A DNA stretch of 64,000 nucleotides from Allobosea sp. TND4EK4 (GTDB lineage Bacteria; Pseudomonadota; Alphaproteobacteria; Rhizobiales; Beijerinckiaceae): NCBI RefSeq assembly GCF_900156025.1, contig NZ_FTMO01000013.1:16270-80269 (forward strand), given 5' to 3'. This document shows, piece after piece, positions 49,401 through 56,792 of this stretch (positions are counted from its first letter, which is position 1; each line of letters begins with the position of its first letter). The notes below the pieces were generated by a model. The model was not told the origin of the DNA and made no database searches. It worked only from the letters and a program-made list of their open reading frames with translations. The translations under genes were made by a program, and so were the position numbers.

Positions 49401-49552
49401 TAGACCGTCTGCACGGAGACGATCGGCTCGTCGATGTTCGGATATTCGCGCACCGTCAGGCGGCCATAGCTGACGATGCCGATCAGCATCACCAGCAGGC
49501 TCAGAACCGTCGAGAGGACGGGCCTGCGGACGAAGAGCTCGAAGCCACCCAT
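46466..49552 (-). CDS. RND (HAE1) efflux pump inner-membrane permease
   Basis: 1028 residues, a proton-driven drug/solute exporter trimer. The N-terminus lies in FVRRPVLSTVLSLLVMLIGIVSY; TM4 carries the proton-relay Asp pair (GLVVDDAIVVLENVHRHIE); the second repeat ends with TGAMVLGAVPLAIAHGAGAESRSQIGWVIVGGM. Its ATG overlaps the adaptor stop by one base. The closest type is the MexB/MdtB-like HAE1 group. No outer-membrane channel gene is nearby, so the pump probably shares a TolC encoded elsewhere. Substrate unknown. Confidence 0.95.
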   Translation of the reverse strand: MGGFELFVRRPVLSTVLSLLVMLIGIVSYGRLTVREYPNIDEPIVSVQTVYRGASAEIIETQVTQILENSIAGIEGIEIISSTSRQERSQISVRFRPDVDPDVAASDVRDRVSRVRGRMPDEIDEPIIAKVEADAQPILYLSLTSKRHSPLELTDFADRFIAERVQNITGVAEVRILGQRQFAMRIWLDRSRMSAYNVTVQEIEAAVKAQNVEIPSGRIESSDREFTVLSQTSLTTPEQFREIVVKDASGFPIKLKDLAKVELGAREERNAAWFNGRPSVTVGIVKQATANPLDVSSGIRAALPGIVEDLPDGMSLAPSYDSSIFIDRSIKAVYQTIIEAVVLVVLIIFIFLRSFRATLIPLVTIPVSLIGAFALMYALGFTVNTLTLLSMVLAIGLVVDDAIVVLENVHRHIEGGMKPTAAAVRGINEIAFAVIAMTLTLVAVYAPMAFSTGRTGKLFIEFALTLAGAVLVSGFVALTLTPMMCAKLLRHHEKHGWLFNLLERGFEALSRGYRASLRCALSIRPVIVLLAVGVAGAGYYYFTHLRSELSPVEDRGTINVIGVAPEGATLAFTADYARQVERFFSKIQEVESSLVIVGFPDVTRAIAFARLKPWEQRERKQQDLAAQITRDLSQIPGIRLFATNPPSLGQGGANSKPVEFVLRSSEPYEQIKRYVDQVLAEVSNSPVLTNLETNLILDKPQIKVTIDRQRAADLGVGVDVIGRTMETLLGGRQVTRFNMNSKQYDVMLQVEGTERNTPQALQTIYLVGRGGAVVQLSSLVKIDENVAPKELIRFNQLRSATITAIPAPGYSLGDALKVLEDATARVLPPTVQVDYSGQSREFKQAGASIFVVFLLALGFIYLVLAAQFESFVDPIVIMVSVPLSLTGALAALYYSGGTMNVYSQIGLITLVGLITKHGILILEFTNQLREEGKETLDALVEAAELRLRPILMTTGAMVLGAVPLAIAHGAGAESRSQIGWVIVGGMTFGTLLTLYVVPVAYSYLARKVHGSRQSAHDEAHGAHPAPAE

Positions 49553-50631
49553 CAGAGCTGGCTCGTGCGGACGATGGCTTCCTTCACGGCGATCGCCGCC
49601 CCGTCGCGCAGCCTCATCTGGCCGGCGGTGATGATCTGCATGCCGGGCTTGAGGCCGCCGATCACCTCGACCTTGCCGGGCAGGCGCTTGCCGAGCTCGA
49701 CGGGGACGCGCCGCGCCTTCCCGTTCTCGGCGACGTAGATCATCTTGCCGATGCCGTCCGGCACCACGGCCATTTCCGGCACGACGATGGCGTTCTCGCG
49801 TCGGTCGACGATGATGGAGAGCCGCGCGAAGAGACCGGGCTTCAGCGTGAGATCGGGGTTGGGCACGGTGGCGCGCAGGCGGATGGCGCGCCCGTTCACG
49901 TCGACCACGGGGTCGATCGCGAAGATCTGGCCGGCGAAGGCCTTGTCGGGCGCGGCATCGACCCGCACCTGCACGGGCTGCCCGACCTTGACGCGGGCCA
50001 GGAAGATCTCCGGCACGCGGAAGTCGATCTTGATCGGGTCGATATTGGTCAGGGTGATCAGCGGCTTGCCGACCGAGACGTAGTCGCCGATGCCGACCGA
50101 ACGCAGGCCGACCACGCCATTGAAGGGGGCCAGAATCGTCGATTGCGCCAGCTTCGCCTTGGCGAGCTGGACCCGGGCCTCGCTGGAGGCGAGCCGGGCG
50201 GTGGATTCGTCGAGCGCGACCTGCGTGCCCGAACCGCGCGCGACCAGCCCTTTCAGGCGGTCGTTGGTGTCGCGGGCGAGGCCGAGATCGGCCATGGCCT
50301 GCTTCAGCTCGGCATCGAGGATGGCGGTCTCGAGCTTGACCAGCTCCTGGCCCGCCTTCACCCGCTCCCCCTCCTTGAAGCCGAGCGCCACGACGCGGCC
50401 GGCGATCTCGGGCGCGATCACGATGGACTCGTCCGCCGCCAGCGTGCCGAGCGCCTCGACCTCCTCGTTGATCGTCATGGTCTCGACCGCAGCGACCTCG
50501 ACCGGGACCGTGCGCGGGCCGGCCGGAGCGTTGGCGCGCGCCGGTTCCCCGCCAGCCTGATAGTGCCGATAGCCGTAATATCCGCCACCTGCGAGGCCCG
50601 CGACCAGGAGGAGGAGAACAAACCGCTTCAT
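49552..50631 (-). CDS. RND efflux periplasmic adaptor (membrane-fusion protein)
   Basis: 359 residues. An N-terminal membrane anchor (MKRFVLLLLVAGLAGGGYYGY) is followed by the lipoyl/hairpin region (ALGTLAADESIVIAPEIAGRVVALGFKEGERVKAGQELVKLE), a helical hairpin (~110-160) and the beta-barrel domain. It bridges the RND permease to an outer-membrane channel. The ATG at 50631 is chosen because it begins the anchor; an in-frame extension upstream has no family similarity. Confidence 0.94.
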   Translation of the reverse strand: MKRFVLLLLVAGLAGGGYYGYRHYQAGGEPARANAPAGPRTVPVEVAAVETMTINEEVEALGTLAADESIVIAPEIAGRVVALGFKEGERVKAGQELVKLETAILDAELKQAMADLGLARDTNDRLKGLVARGSGTQVALDESTARLASSEARVQLAKAKLAQSTILAPFNGVVGLRSVGIGDYVSVGKPLITLTNIDPIKIDFRVPEIFLARVKVGQPVQVRVDAAPDKAFAGQIFAIDPVVDVNGRAIRLRATVPNPDLTLKPGLFARLSIIVDRRENAIVVPEMAVVPDGIGKMIYVAENGKARRVPVELGKRLPGKVEVIGGLKPGMQIITAGQMRLRDGAAIAVKEAIVRTSQL

Positions 50632-50978
50632 CGGGATAGCAACTCCGCTACGTCGAGTTAGTCTTATCTGGAACGATTCACCCGACCAGATGCGTGGAGG
50701 CCACAGAGGCGCGAAAACCAACGCATTTGAGTCGTTTTCGGCGCGGATGGGCTTCGAAAAGCCCCAATGCAAGATGCCTGCCGGCGTCGAACGTCCGCTC
50801 GTCTCGGAGACGTTCATGACCGATCGGGACCGGAACCGGCATGATCAGCTCACCCGCCACGCGCCGACGATCCTGCAGCCAATGAGGCGGCGCTCCAAGC
50901 GCTAATCGCCGACCTCACGAAAACGTTGCCGTTTGCAAGCCGGTGGAGGCGCAAAATGCCTCTTCAGGCCGCTGGAAG
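50632..50978. other. Intergenic stretch between the efflux operon and the phn promoter
   Basis: 347 bases between divergent transcription units, holding the efflux promoter. A 29-codon open frame (50818-50907, very rich in Arg/Asp/His: MTDRDRNRHDQLT...) has no visible ribosome site or recognisable family and is not called as a gene. No repeat of the window's families was seen here. Confidence 0.5.
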
Positions 50979-50996
50979 CTGTCATCCAGCCGTCAT
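50979..50996 (+). promoter_or_regulatory. Pho box (PhoB site) upstream of phnC
   Basis: CTGTCAT-CCAG-CCGTCAT: two 7-base direct repeats with a 4-base spacer, the canonical PhoB half-site arrangement, 91 bases before the phnC ATG. The second repeat differs from the first at one base. This places phnCDE under phosphate-starvation control. Confidence 0.85.
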
Positions 50997-51046
50997 CTGC
51001 GACGCCTAGCACTCCGCCCCGTACCGAGGCCGCAAGGCCGGGCCTG

Positions 51047-51080
51047 TCCCGGACTGCGCTGCGCCTCGTCATGTCCGGGA
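51047..51080 (+). promoter_or_regulatory. Hairpin in the phnC leader covering the ribosome-site area
   Basis: Perfect 8-base arms TCCCGGAC (51047-51054) and GTCCGGGA (51073-51080) with an 18-base loop. The 3' arm ends 7 bases before the phnC ATG and includes the only purine-rich stretch (CGGGA) able to serve as ribosome site. It looks like a decayed GTCATCCCGG-family unit. Confidence 0.5.
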
Positions 51081-51087
51081 TCACGCC

Positions 51088-51906
51088 ATGCTACGCATCG
51101 AAGGCCTGACCAAGCGCTTCGGCGACAAGAACGCCGTCGACGACGTCTCGCTCTCGATTCCCAGGGGCGAGATGGTCGGCGTAATCGGCCGTTCGGGCGC
51201 CGGCAAGTCGACGCTGCTGCGCATGCTGAACCGCTTGGCCGAACCGACGTCCGGCCGCATCCTCTGCGAGGAGCAGGACGTGACCGCGCTGAAGGGCGCG
51301 GGCCTGCGTCGCTGGCGCCGCGAGACCGCGATGATCTTCCAGCAGTTCAACCTCGTCGGCCGCCTCGACGTGCTGACCAATGTCCTGCTCGGGCGCCTCA
51401 ACCACCGTTCTGCGGCGCTGACGCTGGTGAAGAGCTTCTCGGAGGACGACAAGATCCGCGCCATCGCCGCGCTCGAGCGCCTCGATATGGGCCATTTGCT
51501 GGCCCAGCGCGCCGAGACGCTCTCGGGCGGACAGCAGCAGCGAGTCGCCATCGCGCGCGCCCTGGTCCAGGAGCCGCGCATCATCCTCGCCGACGAGCCG
51601 ATCGCCTCGCTCGACCCCCGCAACACGCAGATCGTGATGGACGCCCTGTTCCGGATCAACCGCGAGGACGGCATCACCGTCATCTCCAACCTGCACCATC
51701 TCGATATCGCGTCGAAATACTGCGACCGGCTGATCGGCATGGCCAGCGGCAAGGTCGTTTTCGACGGCCCGCCCCATCAGCTCACCACCGAGGTCGCAGC
51801 GAATCTCTACGGCATTGAGGCCAAGGACGCCGGTGCCGAGGCGCTCGACCAGCTCGACGCCATCGCCAGCGAAGAAGCCGAGCGCGCCAAGCAGAACGTC
51901 GCCTGA
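51088..51906 (+). CDS. phnC: Phosphonate ABC transporter ATP-binding protein
   Basis: 272 residues. Walker A GRSGAGKS (34-41), Q-loop [20 protein letters not shown] (from 85), signature LSGGQ (145-149), Walker B IILADE (165-170) and the H-loop in VISNLHHLD. The Q-loop follow-on ([16 protein letters not shown]) is typical of PhnC. It energises uptake by PhnD-PhnE. First gene of the uptake operon, under the Pho box. Confidence 0.97.
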   Translation: MLRIEGLTKRFGDKNAVDDVSLSIPRGEMVGVIGRSGAGKSTLLRMLNRLAEPTSGRILCEEQDVTALKGAGLRRWRRETAMIFQQFNLVGRLDVLTNVLLGRLNHRSAALTLVKSFSEDDKIRAIAALERLDMGHLLAQRAETLSGGQQQRVAIARALVQEPRIILADEPIASLDPRNTQIVMDALFRINREDGITVISNLHHLDIASKYCDRLIGMASGKVVFDGPPHQLTTEVAANLYGIEAKDAGAEALDQLDAIASEEAERAKQNVA

Positions 51907-51969
51907 ACCCGTCCCCGGCCCGCCGGAGCATCCGACACCACTTACGCCATCACCTACCAGGAGCACACC

Positions 51970-52887
51970 ATGCTGACCCGTCGTCATACCCTTACGCTCG
52001 CCGCGGCCGGCCTCGCCGCCTCGCTCGCCGCCCCCGCCTTCGCGCAGGACTGGAAGGCGAAATATCCCGAGATCATCTTCGGCATCATTCCCGCCGAGAA
52101 CGCCTCCGGCGTCGTCGAGCGCTACACCCCCTTCGTGAACTACCTCTCGAAGGAACTGGGCACCAAGGTCACGCTGCGCATCGCCAACGACTACGCGGCG
52201 ATCATCGAGGGCCAGCGCGCCGGCAACATCCATATCGGCATGTACGGCCCCTCCTCCTTCGCCCGCGCGCTGATGACCGGCGCCAAGATCGAAGCCTTCG
52301 CCATCGAGACCAATCTTGACGGAACCAAGGGCTATTACTCGGTCTTCTATGTGAAGAAGGACTCGCCCTACCAGAAGATCGAGGATCTGAAGGGCAAGAA
52401 CCTCGGCCTGGTCGATCCGAACTCCACCTCCGGCAACAACGTCCCGCGCTTCGCGCTCGACGGCATGAAGATCGATCCCGAGACCTATTTCGGCAAGGTC
52501 GTCTACACCGGCAGCCATGAGAACGCGATCATTGCGCTGGGCCAGGGCACGGTCGACGTCGCCGCCAACTGGTGGAACGACGAGCAGGAATCCAACCTCC
52601 TGCGCATGGCCCGCAAGAACATGGTCAAGGCCGAGGATTTCCGGATCATCTACAAGTCCGAGCAGATCGTGAACTCGCCGATGGCCTATCTCAGCGAGAT
52701 GCCGGCCGACCTGAAGGCGAAGATCAAGGACGCGGTGATCAACCTGAACACCAAGGACAAGGCCGCTTTCGACAAGATCTACGAAGGCAAGCAGGGCCCG
52801 CTCGTCGCGGTCGACAACAAGGCCTACGAGCCGATCATCGAGCTGAACAAGTTCGTCGACGCGCTCCGCAAGAAGAAGTCCTCGTAA
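51970..52887 (+). CDS. phnD: Phosphonate-binding periplasmic protein
   Basis: 305 residues with a signal peptide (TRRHTLTLAAAGLAASLAAPAFAQ). The mature protein shows GIIPAENASGVVERYTPFVNYLSKELGTKVTLRIANDYAAIIEGQRAGNIHIGMYGPSSFA, the PhnD ligand-binding opening, plus the DPNSTSGNNVPRFAL loop that binds the phosphonate oxygens. It is the specificity subunit of the importer. It has GGAG at 51960-51963 before the ATG. Confidence 0.96.
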   Translation: MLTRRHTLTLAAAGLAASLAAPAFAQDWKAKYPEIIFGIIPAENASGVVERYTPFVNYLSKELGTKVTLRIANDYAAIIEGQRAGNIHIGMYGPSSFARALMTGAKIEAFAIETNLDGTKGYYSVFYVKKDSPYQKIEDLKGKNLGLVDPNSTSGNNVPRFALDGMKIDPETYFGKVVYTGSHENAIIALGQGTVDVAANWWNDEQESNLLRMARKNMVKAEDFRIIYKSEQIVNSPMAYLSEMPADLKAKIKDAVINLNTKDKAAFDKIYEGKQGPLVAVDNKAYEPIIELNKFVDALRKKKSS

Positions 52888-52915
52888 GGGCTACGCTCCC
52901 CGTTGAGCCAGCGTA

Positions 52916-53139
52916 GCGCGGGGAGCCCTCTCCCGTAGGGAGAGGGCCGGGTGAGGGGTCGGTCGCTTGACGCCTCGCCGTGACCTCGCCGCCGCCCGCC
53001 GCCAAGTCGGCGCTCGACGGGCCAACGACCGACACCTCGCCCTGCCCTCTCACTGAGCTCGTGTCTGCCCGAGTTCAGCACTTGAAAGTATCGAAGTCGG
53101 GTAAACCCGGCTTCGATACAGGAGAGGGGTTCCCCGCGC
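52916..53139. repeat. Large palindromic repeat, CCCTCTCCC family, with a nested palindromic element
   Basis: 224 bases between phnD and phnE. Terminal inverted repeats GCGCGGGGAGCCCTCTCC and GGAGAGGGGTTCCCCGCGC; a left hairpin CCCTCTCCCGTAGGGAGAGGG. The matching right hairpin is interrupted at 53052-53119 by a 68-base insert made of two hairpins with one mismatch each: CTGAGCTCG/CGAGTTCAG and GTATCGAAGTCGGG/CCCGGCTTCGATAC. Confidence 0.85.
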
Positions 53140-53165
53140 CCGATCGGCAACGGATTCGCATTCCA

Positions 53166-54047
53166 ATGACCCTCGCGATCGACCGCAACGACCCCGCGAT
53201 CAGCGCCCATGCCGCGACCTATGCCGCGGCGATGGCGGCGAAGCGCCGGCAGACGCTGTTCGGCGCGGCCGTACTCGCCATCCTTGTCTGGCTGGCCGCG
53301 CTGGGCTCCGAGGTCGATCCCGGGAAATTTATCGAGAACGCCTGGCGCTTCCCGAAATACATCCTCGAAACCGTGCCGGTCCTACGCTGGAACAGCCTTG
53401 GCGCCGATTTGGCCGAGTGGTTCTGGGGCTGGAAGGGCTGGCTCAAGCTGCTCTGGCAGACGATCCTGATCGCCTATACCGGCACCATCCTCGGCGCGAT
53501 CGGCGGCTTCCTGCTCTGCTTCCTCGCCGCTGCCAATCTCGGGCGCTCCGGCTGGCTTCGCTTCGTGACCAAGCGCTACCTCGAATTCTGCCGCACAGTG
53601 CCCGAAATCGTCTTCGCGCTGATCTTCGTGATCGCCTTTGGCCTTGGCCCCCTGCCCGGCGTGCTCGCCATCGCCATCCACACCACCGGCGCCATGGGCA
53701 AGCTGTTCTCGGAGGTCGTCGAGAATATCGACATGAAGCCGGTCGACGGCCTGACCGCAACCGGCGCCGGCTGGTGGCAGGTGATCCGCTTTGCCATCGT
53801 GCCGCAGGTGCTGGCCAACTTCGCCAGCTATTCGCTGCTGCGCTTCGAGATCAATGTTCGCGGCGCCTCGGTCATGGGCTTCGTCGGCGCCGGCGGCATC
53901 GGCCAGGATCTGATCGAGGCCATTCGCAAATTCTACTTCACCGATGTCAGCGCCATCCTTCTGCTGATCATCGCCGCCGTGATGCTGATCGATTACGGCA
54001 CCGAACGCCTGCGCCATTCCCTCATCAGCCTGGAGCACGGCAAGTGA
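53166..54047 (+). CDS. phnE: Phosphonate ABC transporter permease 1
   Basis: 293 residues, BPD_transp_1 family permease with the PhnE EAA loop (VENIDMKPVDGLTATGAGWWQVIRFAIVPQVL) and VGAGGIGQDLIEAI. It is separated from phnD by 278 bases filled by a composite repeat. The frame is open upstream through the repeat to 52980, but ATG 53166 gives the family N-terminus. It pairs with the second permease. Confidence 0.95.
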   Translation: MTLAIDRNDPAISAHAATYAAAMAAKRRQTLFGAAVLAILVWLAALGSEVDPGKFIENAWRFPKYILETVPVLRWNSLGADLAEWFWGWKGWLKLLWQTILIAYTGTILGAIGGFLLCFLAAANLGRSGWLRFVTKRYLEFCRTVPEIVFALIFVIAFGLGPLPGVLAIAIHTTGAMGKLFSEVVENIDMKPVDGLTATGAGWWQVIRFAIVPQVLANFASYSLLRFEINVRGASVMGFVGAGGIGQDLIEAIRKFYFTDVSAILLLIIAAVMLIDYGTERLRHSLISLEHGK

Positions 54048-54898
54048 GCCTCGCCCTCTCCCCCGCCGATCGGGCCGCGCTCGTCAGCCGCCATAAGGCC
54101 GCCATCGACGGCTCGCTCAAGGCGAAGCTGACCACCATCGCCGTCGTCGCGGCCATGGTCGGGCTCTTCTGCTACGGCGTCAGCACCTTCGAGGTCACGC
54201 TCTGGCGCATCCTGTCGGGTTTCGGCAATCTCGGCACCTTCGTCATGCTGATGCTGCCGCCCGATCCCGGCTCCTTCGCCCGCGCCATCATCTTCGTGAA
54301 GGCGCTGTTCGAGACCATCGCGATTGCCTTCCTCGGCACGATCCTGGCCGCGATCCTCGCCTTCCCGCTCGGCTTCATCGCCGCGCGCAACGTCGTCGCC
54401 AACAAGATCGTGCATTTCCTCGCCCGGCGCTCGCTCGACACGGTACGCGGCGTCGATGCGCTGATCTGGGCCCTGATCTGGATCAATGTCGTGGGTCTGG
54501 GGCCCTTTGCCGGCATGCTCGCGATCATGACCAGCGATCTCGGCGCCTTCGGCAAGCTCTATTCGGAAGCCATCGAAGCCGCCGACAGCAAGCCGGTCGA
54601 GGGTGTCACCTCGATGGGCGGCAACAAGCTCCACGAGATCCGCTTCGGCCTGCTCCCCCAGGTTCTGCCGGTGATCGCGAGCCAGGTGCTGTACTACATC
54701 GAGTCCAACACCCGCTCCTCGACCATCATCGGCATCGTCGGCGCCGGCGGCATCGGGCTCTACCTCGCCGAGACCATCCGCACGCTCGAGTGGCAGCAGG
54801 TCTCCTTCCTGATCCTGCTGATCCTCGCCGCCGTCTCGGCGATCGACTTCCTCTCGAGCAAGCTGCGCTTCGCGATCATCGGCCAGCGGGCGGTGTGA
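54044..54898 (+). CDS. phnE: Phosphonate ABC transporter permease 2 (GTG start)
   Basis: 284 residues starting at GTG, overlapping the first phnE stop (GTGA). Same family: EAA loop in AIEAADSKPVEGVTSMGGNKLHEIRFGLLPQVLPVIASQVLYYIESNTRSS, then VGAGGIGLYLAETI. The two permeases are diverged paralogues forming a heterodimer, the common rhizobial phnCDE1E2 arrangement. Confidence 0.95.
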   Translation: MSLALSPADRAALVSRHKAAIDGSLKAKLTTIAVVAAMVGLFCYGVSTFEVTLWRILSGFGNLGTFVMLMLPPDPGSFARAIIFVKALFETIAIAFLGTILAAILAFPLGFIAARNVVANKIVHFLARRSLDTVRGVDALIWALIWINVVGLGPFAGMLAIMTSDLGAFGKLYSEAIEAADSKPVEGVTSMGGNKLHEIRFGLLPQVLPVIASQVLYYIESNTRSSTIIGIVGAGGIGLYLAETIRTLEWQQVSFLILLILAAVSAIDFLSSKLRFAIIGQRAV

Positions 54899-54905
54899 CG
54901 ACCCC

Positions 54906-55649
54906 TCACTCCGCGAACGGTGCGATCACCATCTCCATCCGCTCGGCCGCGAAGACGCTGGTGACCAGATGCACCGGCGTCAGGTCCGGGAGCGCATCGA
55001 CCGCGGTCGAGATCATCACTGCCGATTCCGCGCCGATCTCAAGCAGTTCCGCTTCGCTGTCATCGGCGAGCCGGGCCGTCAGCCGAGTCGACAGGCGCAC
55101 GTAGTCGGTGATGCCATAAGCCTTGAAGGCCGCCGTGATCGAGCCGGCCGCCTCGCGATAGACCTTGTCAAAATCCGGGAAGCGCTCGACCGAGAGCCAA
55201 TGCGTGCCGGTGCCCAGCGGTATTCCGTCGGCGAGACTGACGCCCCGCACGCACCAGAGCGGCGTCCCTGTCGGCAACTTCAAGGCAGCGCAGACCGCAG
55301 CCTCGCCCACCCGCGTCTCGGCCGAGAGCATCCGGCTGGTGCCGGTCAGGCCGAGCTTGCCCATATTGCTGCGCATGCTGACGCGCCGGCCGATCGGATA
55401 GGGCAGCCGCGGCGCCGTCACCTGCGTGCCGCGCCCGCGAGAGACGCTCACCAGACCCTGATCGGCGAGATGGCGGAAGGCCTGCCTCACGGTGTGGCGG
55501 TGCACGCCATAGCGTTCCGCCAGCGCGACCGAGGCGGGCAGCGTATCGCCAAGCTTGTACTCGCCGCGCCCGATGGCGTCGGCCAGCTCATCGGCGATGC
55601 GTCGCCATGCCGTGCCGCCCTCGCGCTCCGGCAGCGCCGGGTTCGTCAT
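54906..55649 (-). CDS. phnF: GntR/HutC-family repressor of the phn genes
   Basis: 247 residues. Winged helix at ~15-80 (ADAIGRGEYKLGDTLPASVALAERYGVHRHTVRQAFRHLADQGLVSVSRGRGTQV) and a C-terminal UTRA ligand-binding domain (~95-245). It is divergent from phnG and convergent with phnE2 (7 bases apart), a position typical for PhnF. The ATG at 55649 precedes the conserved part; an open extension upstream is rejected. It probably represses phnG onward, with two GTATAGAC/GTCTAGAC half-sites in its own leader. Confidence 0.92.
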   Translation of the reverse strand: MTNPALPEREGGTAWRRIADELADAIGRGEYKLGDTLPASVALAERYGVHRHTVRQAFRHLADQGLVSVSRGRGTQVTAPRLPYPIGRRVSMRSNMGKLGLTGTSRMLSAETRVGEAAVCAALKLPTGTPLWCVRGVSLADGIPLGTGTHWLSVERFPDFDKVYREAAGSITAAFKAYGITDYVRLSTRLTARLADDSEAELLEIGAESAVMISTAVDALPDLTPVHLVTSVFAAERMEMVIAPFAE

Positions 55650-55666
55650 CAAAATGTCGCCCAAAA

Positions 55667-55709
55667 TGTATAGACCTTTGCCATCATCTCCCTTATCATA
55701 GTCTAGACA
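55667..55709. promoter_or_regulatory. Probable PhnF operator pair between phnF and phnG
   Basis: TGTATAGACC (55667-55676) and AGTCTAGACA (55700-55709) are inverted copies of a T-G-T-x-T-A-G-A-C core, 23 bases apart in the 88-base divergent region. HutC/PhnF regulators bind this kind of (T/C)TAGAC site. Two sites could allow looping or separate control of phnF and phnG. Confidence 0.7.
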
Positions 55710-55737
55710 TTCGGACCTGACCAGCGAGCCCGTGCCG

Positions 55738-56190
55738 ATGAACGACAAGACCCCAGGATCCACCGAGAAGACGCCGAGGCAGATTTGGATGGCGACGCTG
55801 GCGCGCGCTTCCCGTTCCGAGATCGAGACGCTGCTCGGGGCGCCGCCGGCCCATGAGGTGCTGAAGGCACCTGAGACCGGCACGGTGATGGTGGAAGGCC
55901 GCGCCGGCGGCGCCGGCCGCCGCTTCAACCTGGGCGAGACCACCGTCACCCGCTGCGTCGTGCGCCTGTCGAACGGGCGCATGGGCTTCTCCTATGCTCT
56001 CGGCCGGGACCACGCCAAGGCGAGGCTCGCCGCTCTGGTCGATGCGCAGCTGCAGGATGAGGCCGAAGGCAGCGCGCTTCACGGCGGCATTGCCCGGCTC
56101 GCGGAACACCAGACGGCGGCGCGCCAGCGTGCCTCGCGCAAGGCCGCCACCACCAAGGTCGATTTCTTCACGCTGGTGCGGGGCGCCTGA
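55738..56190 (+). CDS. phnG: C-P lyase core subunit PhnG
   Basis: 150 residues. The segment RQIWMATLARASRSEIETLL and the following GRAGGAGRRFNLGETTVTRCVVRL...GRDHAKARLAALVDAQLQ are diagnostic. PhnG is part of the PhnGHIJ core complex and, with PhnH, PhnI and PhnL, makes alpha-D-ribose 1-methylphosphonate 5-triphosphate from ATP and phosphonate. The ATG at 55738 is preferred over a GTG two codons earlier. The stop overlaps the phnH start (TGATG). Confidence 0.95.
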   Translation: MNDKTPGSTEKTPRQIWMATLARASRSEIETLLGAPPAHEVLKAPETGTVMVEGRAGGAGRRFNLGETTVTRCVVRLSNGRMGFSYALGRDHAKARLAALVDAQLQDEAEGSALHGGIARLAEHQTAARQRASRKAATTKVDFFTLVRGA

Positions 56191-56792
56191 TGACCATCGA
56201 GACCGCCATCGCCGCCGGCTTTCGCGACCCGGTCCTCCAGTCGCAGACCGCCTTCCGCACGCTGCTGGCGGCGCTGTCCGAGCCGGGCATCGTGCACAGC
56301 ATCGCCGACGCCATCGCGGCCCCCGAAGGCCTGCATCAGGCGAGCGCGATCGCCCTGCTCACCCTCGCCGACTACGAGACGCCGATCTGGCTGCCGCAAC
56401 CGCTGCGCGACGGGCCAACCGGCGCCTGGCTGCGCTTCCATTGCGGCTCGACCCTCGTCGACGACCCCGCACGGGCCGCCTTCGCCGTGCTCGACGCAGC
56501 AGCGCCCGAGCCGAAGCTGTCGGCCTTCCACCCCGGCACGGACCAGTTCCCGGATCGCTCGACGACGTTGGTTCTGCAATGCGCAGCCCTGGCGGGCGGC
56601 GAGGCGCTCGTTCTGTCCGGCCCAGGCATTCCCGAAACCCGCAGCATTGGGCCGCTGGGCCTGCGCGACGGCTTAGTCGCGGAGCTGCAGGACAACGCCG
56701 CGCTCTATCCGCTCGGCGTCGATCTCGTGCTGACCCATGGCGACAGGCTGCTCGGCCTGCCGCGCTCCACCCGGATCGGGGAGGCCCGCTGA
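56190..56792 (+). CDS. phnH: C-P lyase core subunit PhnH
   Basis: 200 residues, PLP-transferase-like fold without lysine. It begins IAAGFRDPVLQSQTAFRTLLAALSEPG and contains FHCGSTLVDDPARAAFAVLD and GPGIPETRSIGPLGL, all typical of PhnH. Overlaps both neighbours by one base (TGATG), consistent with coupled translation of the core complex. Confidence 0.95.
   Translation: MTIETAIAAGFRDPVLQSQTAFRTLLAALSEPGIVHSIADAIAAPEGLHQASAIALLTLADYETPIWLPQPLRDGPTGAWLRFHCGSTLVDDPARAAFAVLDAAAPEPKLSAFHPGTDQFPDRSTTLVLQCAALAGGEALVLSGPGIPETRSIGPLGLRDGLVAELQDNAALYPLGVDLVLTHGDRLLGLPRSTRIGEAR

Noticed and set aside
50818..50907. Small Arg-rich protein gene
   Set aside because: No ribosome site, no recognisable family and biased composition; insufficient support.
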